Positions 27,801 through 34,493 of a stretch of DNA of 64,000 nt are shown piece by piece; within the stretch, counting starts at the first letter, position 1; each line of letters opens with the position of its first letter. Source of the stretch: an uncultured Bacilli bacterium (GTDB taxonomy: Bacteria; Bacillota_I; Bacilli_A; RF39; UBA660); contig CAKOKU010000006.1 of NCBI GenBank assembly GCA_934095865.1, positions 1 through 64,000 of the forward strand, written 5' to 3'. Position numbers and translations under genes: made by a program. Under the pieces are notes generated by a model that was given only the letters and a program-made list of their open reading frames with translations, did not search any database and was not told the origin of the DNA.

Positions 27801-28767
27801 CGATGCTGAAAAGCAACCAGAAGGTTTAGTTTATCCAATTGCTTTATCAACTGCTGAAGGTAAATATCATTATCAAATTAAAATCAATAATGTTGGTCAA
27901 TATTATGATAATGTTAATAATTTAGGTCGTATTATAGATGATACTGGTTATGTAAGCGGATTATACGCTAACAAATATGTTTGTGATTATGAAGTTAAAA
28001 AAGAACCTGAACATGAAGAAACCTGTGAAACAATTATTGCTTCTAGCGATTGTACTTCTCAAGAAGAACCAAAAACTCTATACTTTAAACAGTACAAAGC
28101 AAATTACAATGATAAAACTTTAGAAAATCAAGTAAATACGTGTGTAACCAAGTTGCTTTCTGAAGGAGACACTTGTTGTAGTTATGTAGAAAACTATGAA
28201 GATAGTTTACCAGACAGTAGTAAAGAATTGTATAGAAAAATGTGTAAGTGTAATGGAACTAAAGTAATTGGCACTATTAATGACACGACTGATGGTTCAA
28301 GTTCATCTAGTTCATCTGCTTTAATAACTAAGACCGGCACATTACAGTTCTACACAAAAGTTGTATCAAATTATGACTTATTCCCTAATGCAAATAGTTC
28401 AAAAGGTTATAACTGGAGTGGTCAGACATCTGGTTATGAGAATGCCACTGATACAAACAAAACACCATCAAAAGAAAACTTATCAGATATAATTGATGAA
28501 ATAGAAAAAATTGGTGATGGTATTTATGATGAAGATAATGCAGATAAATATTTAGAGTATTCTATAACTTTAAATGGTGCATGTATGTCAAAAATCAAAG
28601 AATACAATGATCAAAAAGAAGTTTTAGGTTTAGGCTTTGGCGATTATACAGCTGGTTCAATAAGTCAAGAAACAAGAGATTATACATCAAAATTCTTACA
28701 AGAAATAGAAGAAAATAATGAGTACTCATCTTGTAAAATATCAAATTACTTAAATAGAAACAAATAG
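21808..28767 (+). CDS. giant secreted protein with M23 endopeptidase domain, Tad-like locus
   Basis: A 2319-residue protein with a signal peptide (about 1-26, ending VKA). Residues 27 to about 515 are cysteine-bearing and serine-rich (SSSSNTSGAGTSSSTGG); SFCIDPGLEGP faintly recalls thioester-type adhesin domains. An M23/LytM domain spans about 530-650 with intact ligands: H535 and D539 (HSGIDF), H592 (RYLHLAS) and H625/H627 (HLHFDIS). M23 enzymes cut peptidoglycan cross-bridges. Residues about 700-2000 are mostly long helices with hydrophobic patches, for example ALAAYSG-like and GLLDTLFGIGEVLRAACAAY. The last 300 residues are cysteine-rich (CETIIASSDC, CCSYVENY, CKCNGT) and charged, with no LPxTG or clear membrane anchor at the end. 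It lies directly after an anchored partner and 14 bases before a TadE-like gene. It may open the wall for the pilus or be its main secreted cargo. Confidence 0.85.
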   Translation: MKNKSYKYFLLLFTIVYILIPNQVKAVTERSCTVSVDVSNYATDEKNSKYFYGNILKNCPGSKDSSSYSNPKATVTSNTSGVNMNFSYARTNGVFKFNNLTSLKNNTSMTVKLTYKDANGTDQVTNLRFMFVVKANTTTTNVCCYNKARGTYYTSTSCYGKDLEPQADRSKCNAQQDGSSSEEQVSACYRVSKDNKTWLYKYDKENNLLKNYVYVNKMEKDKDGNPYTQKTCASENNTLKDTTDQNSSSSSNTSGAGTSSSTGGNTSISDTSSASTGENVCKNYRIERVRSYNCTGDKACKKLKAANLNYKNEGYFYSAVSNMDNYYYVYKTYYDCEGIDKTEAMTSFCIDPGLEGPRISAENGNKYEGTSIGVTTDFGKGLYRLYTYWYLEKGNEIRSMYQGASPTGSEDFLDYVMDNVARKLRLVYDRETSDYIASLQKEWKAYADHDLGTGTSLASNKLKEIWQDVSNFVKNGSVTTTSDVDKWIMPVKKYEKLVGDFKDGTTGYYCNVQAGDGTYSESAWNENKNNNKNTHSGIDFTINSEDIGKVPVYAAQSGVIKFRWDNNKTAGNAIGIVVTLSDGTELLTRYLHLASFASGIKTGATVQKGQIIGYVGNTGKSSGPHLHFDISINNSNNGSKAPHISPRKYLPMDNIGICSQEQFEQSEPTVSESTENSTLTSVKFDIDETVSSQKKNGNKGFETEFKVTISSENINVINEIINSKKYKILVKTSEGEEINSENLQVTTVNDWSIDPVNVVATATYKVSCDNIYNYVSGDSLEYIRVGMQISYTEPKSADNVVILSSTETNNDRKTTKGSPKNLQDFVVFLNGTLNKYAGITITFDKDKENVCKPTFALPCTGPETVVYLIEGTQSGALFNTVMNGIKSVDDLRNVISSANEMVQNLINGNFTNLLDKDNLQVISGLLYNFVDKASIVRNIKNELSFLNTLGNNGNKTAAALYKEINASSFSTNSAENFKTLSRIISRTLVNVALNGYDKVSSEWQEIVEAAQANAESKLTSNSLVELLENIGNAITSSKENLKNVFSAVENLTDYLSKFTNITDIESAVTSFSATIKSVITDGLSKLSGIKDGLTSMLNQLGSGVTSLSQVSNIFDSITNALIVDWDKCIIGENGVEATDPGGNSYTIQESNDDGSNIFCTIVCKEDYAVKSPGSLGTVYAGRYISTNLDNVYHATLGMAGQRTCATTEIKNDKYVETATAKKDEMLATYNEFYESYAKYKALKTYEKTANQKESGTSHPAYTTFDKLNTDKIFDKLQLELESVIKNSFNTFFVSIFGNEAAEEVMTNFAQDALEMAAKMGALALSGDLNADNVKSLATSYVKQKVDQTIQNLEGAVQNLLSSLTNNCISAAEDVLKTAGVNLLSGGGQLIIEAACNYGPGLLDTLFGIGEVLRAACAAYSGFSMALSTGITSVNASTGYKIFQIEDGIPYTYSYYPYVYENSETLQKKLAANFVEAENVAKNLITKNASSSGNRAQLWVMKYEGTFKMGSLNYGSIIFRTAKQIYYLTQDIQRFGNLDILDSGALENQLNSFINSIQGLSGGFKLSWLKKNYDSLSTDGFDGLSGMISNVMSIFSDISGATDNVLTGITDLVDSALLVYYDFLGIFNPFYSSLAEIRREMEGYKEEYNALQEDLTDLADRMNACTEWTNTYQFNPQIEFTYGYSNNNLLDYITNKKSITTDKITLKAINKNEEPEQITYYCQQGVDIKDVQNWDVITSGKCTTDDGIFGSVLSSLLGDDNAMSSILNVFRENSAGLKKILNSSKVKEYISSTGYADKISNFLCSGLGEAFCGIFGDENEDGSLVTLVPGSIVYKLKTSTNSSSSNGIQSWTGLLSAIGGGGSLDSILSGITRNLTYSTGIPNDVKYHDVGRVVSISRYGNPGVSVSGLSWTSILSNIASYVTDKTGINALDKINDTLMSVTGQGAQQFIYYKSSKPYWTYSNKGIYIINPDVVDPVDAPVLVDNGDPALTDDSIKSGTDAEKQPEGLVYPIALSTAEGKYHYQIKINNVGQYYDNVNNLGRIIDDTGYVSGLYANKYVCDYEVKKEPEHEETCETIIASSDCTSQEEPKTLYFKQYKANYNDKTLENQVNTCVTKLLSEGDTCCSYVENYEDSLPDSSKELYRKMCKCNGTKVIGTINDTTDGSSSSSSSALITKTGTLQFYTKVVSNYDLFPNANSSKGYNWSGQTSGYENATDTNKTPSKENLSDIIDEIEKIGDGIYDEDNADKYLEYSITLNGACMSKIKEYNDQKEVLGLGFGDYTAGSISQETRDYTSKFLQEIEENNEYSSCKISNYLNRNK

Positions 28768-28781
28768 GTAGGTGAAGAATA

Positions 28782-29582
28782 GTGAAAGAATCTTATTGGG
28801 GTTACTGGTTAGTAATGCTTGGTATTTTGGTAATAGGCGTTATGCTTCTTATCAACAGTACTACTAACGGTACAACCCATGATTATTATGAATTAAAAGA
28901 AACAACATCGGCTGCCGTTATAGATGCAGTAGACTACTCTTACTACCGTCTATATGGTGATTTGAAAATATCAAAAGAAAAATTTATAGAGAACTTCATC
29001 CGTAGATTTTCTGAGTCAGCAACTATGACTAAAGAATATAACGTATCATTTTATGATATTCATGAAGTTCCTCCTAAAGTAAGTGTTAAAATATCTACTG
29101 TTAGTAACGCTGTAAACGTTGCTAACAGTAGTAACTCTTTCGATTTAGTTAATAAAATAGATATTATATTAGTTGGAGGCTCAAAAGATAATAATAAAAC
29201 ACCAGGTAAAACTGAGCCAACAACTCCAGAAACATGCTATATCTTAAATACGACACAAACATTTATGAAGATTATTAAGGAAATCTTAGTTGATGGTACT
29301 AGTACTTATGGTGTAGATACCGCATTAGTTCAAAGAATAAGACATGCTGGCTTTACTAATTTAAATTCATGGTCAAAAACTGATTGTAATATATCAAGTG
29401 ATGATTGTGTAAGTAAATTTAATTCAGCATTAAACTTAGATTTCAGTGGTGCTTTACAACTTGCTGATACTAGAGAGCTTTTAATAACCAACGACCCAAC
29501 TTATGTCAAGGATTCAAATGATGAAACTAGTGGCATCTTAGGTTATGCGTTAAATAAAGGCTATATAACCCTAACTAAATAA
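28782..29582 (+). CDS. TadE-like single-span protein, Tad-like locus
   Basis: A 266-residue protein with an N-terminal span (WGYWLVMLGILVIGVMLLI, residues 5-24) and an outer domain. The segment right after the span (LKETTSAAVIDAVDYSYYRL) has the pattern of TadE/TadF pseudopilins and of small pilus-linked proteins in Clostridia. A proline/threonine linker near 145 separates a second part with three cysteines (ETCYIL, TDCNIS, DDCVSK). The GTG start at 28782 has AGGTAGGTGA upstream. It lies between the giant M23 protein and the first CpaB gene. The TadE-like call is by position and shape, not by a firm family match. Confidence 0.65.
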   Translation: MKESYWGYWLVMLGILVIGVMLLINSTTNGTTHDYYELKETTSAAVIDAVDYSYYRLYGDLKISKEKFIENFIRRFSESATMTKEYNVSFYDIHEVPPKVSVKISTVSNAVNVANSSNSFDLVNKIDIILVGGSKDNNKTPGKTEPTTPETCYILNTTQTFMKIIKEILVDGTSTYGVDTALVQRIRHAGFTNLNSWSKTDCNISSDDCVSKFNSALNLDFSGALQLADTRELLITNDPTYVKDSNDETSGILGYALNKGYITLTK

Positions 29583-29601
29583 GAGTAGAAAGAGGATAAA
29601 A

Positions 29602-30423
29602 ATGGATAAAATTAAAGAAGAACTAAAAAAAGTTCTCGCTAATAAAAATACACTTACTATTATTATTGTAATTATTGGTATTATTGGTTTATATGCAATT
29701 TATAACTGGCGTGTAAATCAAGCCGTAACAACAATAAGGGTACCATACGCAAAAAAAGAATTAACTAGTCGTACTCAAATAACTAGTGATGCCATTGGTA
29801 CCACAGAGCTACCAAAAAGAATAGCTCGCAATTTAGGAATTTTAACATCTACAAGTAACATAACTAATAATTATGTAAAATATGGTGAAACAATTCCTGC
29901 TAATAGCTTCTTTTATAAAGATTATATTGTTTCCTTTGAAGAAGCTACTACTAATGAATTTAGTGATATCCCAGATGGTTATACAGCATACAACCTAGCA
30001 GTTGATATAAACTCAACATACGGTAACTCAATATACACTGGCAATTACGTAGACCTTTATGTAAAAGCAACCAGTGCTAGTAGTAAAGTAATCTTTGGTC
30101 GCTTAATAAAAAGTATCAAAGTATTAGCCGTATTAGACTCATCAGGCAATGATGTCTTTGAATCATCAACTGAAGCTAGAACCCCAACTCAAATGTGGTT
30201 CGCTGTACCAGATGAACTATATACATTATTAAAGAAAACCGAATATATTGGTGGCATCAGCGTTATGCCAATTCCAAGAAATGCAAGTTATACAGCAACA
30301 CCTAGTGATACAACTATTGACTCACAATATATTCAAAACTTTATCTTATCTAAATCAATAACAGTTAGTCAAAATTTCAATAGTAATACCAATACGGGTA
30401 CTGAAACAGAAAATCAAGAATAG
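29602..30423 (+). CDS. cpaB: CpaB-like SAF-domain pilus assembly protein, copy 1
   Basis: A 273-residue protein. One span near the N-terminus (about 18-35) is followed by a SAF domain: VPYAKKELTSRTQITSDAIG, then VKYGETIPANSFFYKDYI. The RcpC/CpaB-type outer domain comes next (YTGNYVDLYVKATSASSKVI). CpaB proteins sit in the envelope of Tad machines and may bind peptidoglycan. A threonine/asparagine-rich tail ends the protein. The next gene is a paralogue of nearly the same length, so the pair arose by tandem duplication. An AGAAAGAGGA box precedes the start. Confidence 0.85.
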   Translation: MDKIKEELKKVLANKNTLTIIIVIIGIIGLYAIYNWRVNQAVTTIRVPYAKKELTSRTQITSDAIGTTELPKRIARNLGILTSTSNITNNYVKYGETIPANSFFYKDYIVSFEEATTNEFSDIPDGYTAYNLAVDINSTYGNSIYTGNYVDLYVKATSASSKVIFGRLIKSIKVLAVLDSSGNDVFESSTEARTPTQMWFAVPDELYTLLKKTEYIGGISVMPIPRNASYTATPSDTTIDSQYIQNFILSKSITVSQNFNSNTNTGTETENQE

Positions 30424-30440
30424 AAAGTGAGTTATAAAAG

Positions 30441-31214
30441 ATGAAAAACGCTCTTGCACCTTTAAAAAGGTTCATTCAAAATAAAAATACTGTTACTATC
30501 CTTTGTATAGTAGCTGGTATCTTAACTTTAGTAATAGGGTATAACTACCGAGTTAATAAATCAATTGACTTGGTTTCTATTCCCTATGCTCTAAAGGAAA
30601 TTCCAAGAAAAACCCAAATAACAAAAGATATGATAGGACACGTTAAAGTACCACGTTCCTTAATTAAAAATGCTAAAAATATCATAACGACAGACAAAGA
30701 ATTAATAAATTATTATTCTAGTTATTCTACTGATATCCCAGCTAAAAGTTTATTTTATACTGACACAATCCTAAAAGAAGAACAAATGCCAGATTATGCT
30801 TTTACAAATATGCAAGATGGTTATACCGTATATTCTCTTAAAGTAAATAACAAATCAACGTATTCAAATCGTTTCCGTCCAGGTGATTATATTGACCTTT
30901 ATATTGAAGCAAAAGATCAAAATCGTGTCATGATGGCAATCTTAGTTAAATCTATTAAAATTAAAGCCATTAAAGATTCAGCCGGAAATTCTATTCTAGA
31001 AAATACACTATCTGGTGGTACTCCAGCTGCACTTCTATTTGAAGTAGAAGATAAACTATTTGATTTACTTAAAAAAAGTGAATATGTTACTAATGTTGAA
31101 ATAATTCCTGTACCAAGAAACTCTAACTATACTAAAGAAGAGGGTGCAACTACGGTCTCAACAGAAGAAATAACTAACTATATTTATAATAAAACTGAAG
31201 TTATAACTAATTAG
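30441..31214 (+). CDS. cpaB: CpaB-like SAF-domain pilus assembly protein, copy 2
   Basis: A 257-residue paralogue of the preceding protein, with the same order: basic N-terminus, span (about 19-35), SAF domain (IPYALKEIPRKTQITKDMIG; TDIPAKSLFYTDTI) and outer domain (FRPGDYIDLYIEAKDQNRVM). Shared landmarks include YNYRVNK against YNWRVNQ and EYVTNVEIIPVPRNSNY against EYIGGISVMPIPRNASY. The sequences have drifted far apart, so the duplication is old and both copies are probably needed. CpaF starts 11 bases after it. Confidence 0.85.
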   Translation: MKNALAPLKRFIQNKNTVTILCIVAGILTLVIGYNYRVNKSIDLVSIPYALKEIPRKTQITKDMIGHVKVPRSLIKNAKNIITTDKELINYYSSYSTDIPAKSLFYTDTILKEEQMPDYAFTNMQDGYTVYSLKVNNKSTYSNRFRPGDYIDLYIEAKDQNRVMMAILVKSIKIKAIKDSAGNSILENTLSGGTPAALLFEVEDKLFDLLKKSEYVTNVEIIPVPRNSNYTKEEGATTVSTEEITNYIYNKTEVITN

Positions 31215-31225
31215 AAAGGATTAAT

Positions 31226-32629
31226 ATGAACGAGGCAATATTTGAGCAAATGGACTTTGGTCCGCTATCTGAATTTCTAGCTGATGATGATATTACCGAT
31301 ATATCTTATTCTAATAATGGTCAAGTTTGGTTAAAAACCTTATCTAAAGGTGTTTATCAAGTAGAAAGACCTGATATAAATAATACATTTATGGAAAAGT
31401 TAGCATTCCAATGTTCAAACGTCATGGGTAAAACATTTAATATGGCTCATCCCTTATTAGATGCTGAATCAGCCGAATTACGTATGAACTTCATTCATGA
31501 ATCAATTGCTACTAATGGTATTGCCTGCTTAATCCGTAAAACCCCGGCTAAAATTCGTCTTAATAAACAAAAATTATTAAATGAAGAATATATAACAGAA
31601 ACCCTACACGATTTTTTAATGAATTGTGTAGCAGGTCACTGCAATATTATTGTTGCCGGTGAAACTGGTTCTGGTAAAACCGAGCTATTAAAATATTTAG
31701 CAAGTCATATCAAAGAAAATGAAAAAATTATTACTATTGAAGATACTTTAGAACTTCACTTAGATAGAATTTTCCCTCATCGTGATATTGTTGCTATGAA
31801 AACTAATAATATTTGTAGTTATACTGATGTTCTAGTAGCCTGTATGCGTCAAAACCCAATTTGGATTTTACTTTCCGAAGTTCGTTCTGGTGAGGCCGTT
31901 ATGTCTGTACGTAATGCCATATCATCAGGCCACAATATCTTATCAACAATCCACGCTGATAAAGCAAGATCAATCCCATTGCGTATGTATTCCTTAATGG
32001 AATCAAGTCAAGATGTTCAACAATTTCTAACAACAATTCATAGATATGTTCAAATAGGTATTTATGTTAAAGGTTATTTTAGTAAAAAATTTAATCGTTT
32101 TCAAAGAGAAATTATTGAAGTTTGTGAATTTTACGTTGATGAAAACAATCAACCATGTACTAATGAAATATATAAAAAATCATTAGATGGCCAATATGTA
32201 TTAAAAAATCCAACTCAGCAGTTACTAGATTATTTAAGTATTCAAAATGTTATGTTAGAAAAAGATACCTTCCATTTGGGAGATAAAGAAGAATATGATG
32301 GTAATGTTGAAGATGATTTAAAGAAAAGTCAGAGTAATGGCGAAGTAAGTAGTAATGTAAATACGGCACCGGTTGAAAGTGTTAATACACCTAGTCAAAG
32401 CAATCAACCATCAGAAACATTAAATATTCCAAATCAAAATCTTACTGCTTCTACTAACCAAAGTAATATTCCTAATAATTTAAACAATCCTAACAATAAT
32501 CAAAGTCCAAATAATACGCCAATCAATAATAATCCGTTACCAAATGGCGTACCAGTAAATAGTTTCTTTAGTAATAATACTACACTAAATAACAATATAA
32601 CTACTTCTAATAGTGAAGAAGTATTATAG
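31226..32629 (+). CDS. cpaF: CpaF/TadA-type secretion ATPase
   Basis: A 467-residue hexameric motor ATPase that drives pilus assembly or secretion. The N-terminal domain (1-120) has DDDITDISYSNNGQVWLK. The Walker A GETGSGKT is at 145-152. The Asp box is around ITIEDTLELHL, and Walker B is WILLSEVRSGEAV with E218. STIHAD follows as the His box. The catalytic core is complete. After about 350 there is a long tail of asparagine, proline and serine (NIPNNLNNPNNNQSPNNT), unusual for CpaF and without a known role. No FHA or TadZ partner gene is near. It lies nine bases before the TadB-like gene. Confidence 0.93.
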   Translation: MNEAIFEQMDFGPLSEFLADDDITDISYSNNGQVWLKTLSKGVYQVERPDINNTFMEKLAFQCSNVMGKTFNMAHPLLDAESAELRMNFIHESIATNGIACLIRKTPAKIRLNKQKLLNEEYITETLHDFLMNCVAGHCNIIVAGETGSGKTELLKYLASHIKENEKIITIEDTLELHLDRIFPHRDIVAMKTNNICSYTDVLVACMRQNPIWILLSEVRSGEAVMSVRNAISSGHNILSTIHADKARSIPLRMYSLMESSQDVQQFLTTIHRYVQIGIYVKGYFSKKFNRFQREIIEVCEFYVDENNQPCTNEIYKKSLDGQYVLKNPTQQLLDYLSIQNVMLEKDTFHLGDKEEYDGNVEDDLKKSQSNGEVSSNVNTAPVESVNTPSQSNQPSETLNIPNQNLTASTNQSNIPNNLNNPNNNQSPNNTPINNNPLPNGVPVNSFFSNNTTLNNNITTSNSEEVL

Positions 32630-32638
32630 GAGGATAAA

Positions 32639-33541
32639 ATGGAGTTAATAATTTTAATTGCACTTGCACTATTTGCCTTTTCCTACCGTAATAGTGCTAA
32701 TGCCTCAATCGATGGAGCTTTCAAATTCATTCAAAATGGTGTAACCAACCTTTATGATAGATATGCTCCATATAGTTTTAAACAAGTAAGAGAAAAAACC
32801 AAAGAATTAGGTGAGGAATATACTGTAAGACAATATTTAAGTCAAGTTGCCTTGTTTGGCATCGTTGCTGGTGGCATCGCATATCTTTACTTTTATAATT
32901 TATTTATAACTATAATTTATGCAGCCATCGCCATTGCTTTTATTCCATATCTATCATATCTAAGAACTCAACGAATTTATTCTGAATATATATTCGAGCA
33001 AATTCAAACTTATACTACTAACGTTATCATGGAATTTAATACGACTCAGAGTTTTGTTAAATCTCTAGAAGGTGTAGTTGAATCTGGTATCTTAGAAAAA
33101 CCCGTTGTTGATGATGTTAAAACGATGATTAATATGGCTTATGCTAATGGTACTATTGACCAATCAATTGCTTACTTTAATGAAAAATATCCATATTATA
33201 TGGTCAAGAATATGCACCAATTATTTTATCAAATTACTAAGGAAGGTTCTAAAGACTCTGGTGAATCCCTAGAAAATATGTCATTAGACATCGATGCTTT
33301 AGTAGAAGGTGTTTATCGTGATAGAATGGATAGAGCTAACTTCCACAAAAAGTTCTTAACTTTCGGTATGGCCTTATTCTTATTAGCAGCCGTTATGCAA
33401 TTCTTATTAGGTCGTGATTCATATATTAAACTACTAGAAATGTGGTATGTTAAACTAATCTTACATTTAATAATCATAATAAACTGCTATTTCTTATTAA
33501 CTGGTGAGAAATATTATAATGAAGATGTGGGGGTAGAGTAA
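32639..33541 (+). CDS. tadB: TadB-like inner-membrane platform protein
   Basis: A 300-residue GspF/TadB-type protein. The N-terminus has a short hydrophobic segment, then spans near 70-115 (YLSQVALFGIVAGGIAYLYF) and a pair at the C-terminus (FGMALFLLAAVMQFLLG; LILHLIIIINCYFLL). The cytoplasmic part has the T2SSF pattern IQTYTTNVIMEFNTTQSFVK and EGSKDSGESLENMSLDID. It would form the membrane base on which the CpaF motor acts, together with the TadC-like product. The TadC gene follows by one base. Confidence 0.85.
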   Translation: MELIILIALALFAFSYRNSANASIDGAFKFIQNGVTNLYDRYAPYSFKQVREKTKELGEEYTVRQYLSQVALFGIVAGGIAYLYFYNLFITIIYAAIAIAFIPYLSYLRTQRIYSEYIFEQIQTYTTNVIMEFNTTQSFVKSLEGVVESGILEKPVVDDVKTMINMAYANGTIDQSIAYFNEKYPYYMVKNMHQLFYQITKEGSKDSGESLENMSLDIDALVEGVYRDRMDRANFHKKFLTFGMALFLLAAVMQFLLGRDSYIKLLEMWYVKLILHLIIIINCYFLLTGEKYYNEDVGVE

Positions 33542-33542
33542 T

Positions 33543-34331
33543 ATGTATTTTGAAATTCTTGGCTTATCAGCCCTATACTTATTTGTCTTAAATAAAACTA
33601 AAGTTATTGATGTCAAAAAATGTATAAATGATAACGTTGGCTATTTCCTACGTTTTAAAGAATCTGATTATGATTTTCTAGTGCGTACTCGTTATGGTGA
33701 AGGCGTTGACCCCGATTATTTATTCGGTAAAAGAATTACTCAGGGACTAGTAGTAGGGCTATTAGTAATCTGCTTCTTCATTAATAAATTCAGTTATATT
33801 TATGTTATTTTGGCTATTGTTGCTGGTATTTTCATGTTTAAATCAAGTTATAACAGCTTGAAAAATTATTATAAAAACAATTTGCACACCATTGATGCCA
33901 TGTTGCCACATTACTTAAAAGGCTTAGAAATCTTAATTCAACACTATACCGTACCAGTTGCCATTGCTAAAAGTGTCGACACGGCCCCAGAAATCTTTAA
34001 AAAAGGCTTATTAGAAATGATTGCCAAGATAAATTCTGGTGATAGTTCAATTGAACCTTATATGGACTTTGCTCGTACTTATCCAGTTCGTGATTCTATG
34101 CGTATGATGCGTTTACTATACCGTCTAGGTTTAGGGCGTCAAGATAGAAAACAAGAACAATTATTAAATTTCTCTCGTTCAATTTCAAGCTTACAACAAA
34201 AAGCGCGTGATACTAAATATAAAGAACGTCTAGATAAAATGGAAAATAAGACTATGAGTATGCTTATTTCTACTGGCTTAGGTGTTATGATATTACTAAT
34301 TTTAGCAGTAATGCAAATGATGAATGGTTAG
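33543..34331 (+). CDS. tadC: TadC-like inner-membrane platform protein
   Basis: A 262-residue T2SSF-domain protein. It has spans near 1-15, 65-110 and a C-terminal one (MSMLISTGLGVMILLILAVM). The cytoplasmic segment HTIDAMLPHYLKGLEILIQH and RQDRKQEQLLNFSRSISSLQ fits the TadC pattern. It pairs with TadB to form the platform. It ends the densest part of the operon; a terminator-like hairpin follows before the prepilin-like gene. Confidence 0.82.
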   Translation: MYFEILGLSALYLFVLNKTKVIDVKKCINDNVGYFLRFKESDYDFLVRTRYGEGVDPDYLFGKRITQGLVVGLLVICFFINKFSYIYVILAIVAGIFMFKSSYNSLKNYYKNNLHTIDAMLPHYLKGLEILIQHYTVPVAIAKSVDTAPEIFKKGLLEMIAKINSGDSSIEPYMDFARTYPVRDSMRMMRLLYRLGLGRQDRKQEQLLNFSRSISSLQQKARDTKYKERLDKMENKTMSMLISTGLGVMILLILAVMQMMNG

Positions 34332-34352
34332 ACAATTAATTATTTTACAAAT

Positions 34353-34394
34353 CCATTTCTTGAATAGGGGAATGGTTTTTTTATTTTTCAAATT
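34353..34394 (+). terminator. terminator after tadC-like gene
   Basis: CCATTTCT (34353-34360) pairs with AGGGGAATGG (34366-34375), with two G-U pairs, around TGAAT. A long T-rich run (TTTTTTTTATTTTT) follows. It separates the CpaB-TadC operon from the prepilin-like pair. Confidence 0.65.
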
Positions 34395-34493
34395 TATCAA
34401 TGATAATACAACAATATTACCAAAACTTAAAATTAATATGCTATACTAATAGTATCATAGATAATAATAAAAACGAGATTTAAGAGGTTTAAT

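Noticed and set aside
21808..28767. Giant gene as a fused or misassembled reading frame
   Set aside because: The frame is uninterrupted, with a clear signal peptide, even composition and normal ribosome-binding sites for it and its next gene. Nothing suggests a join.
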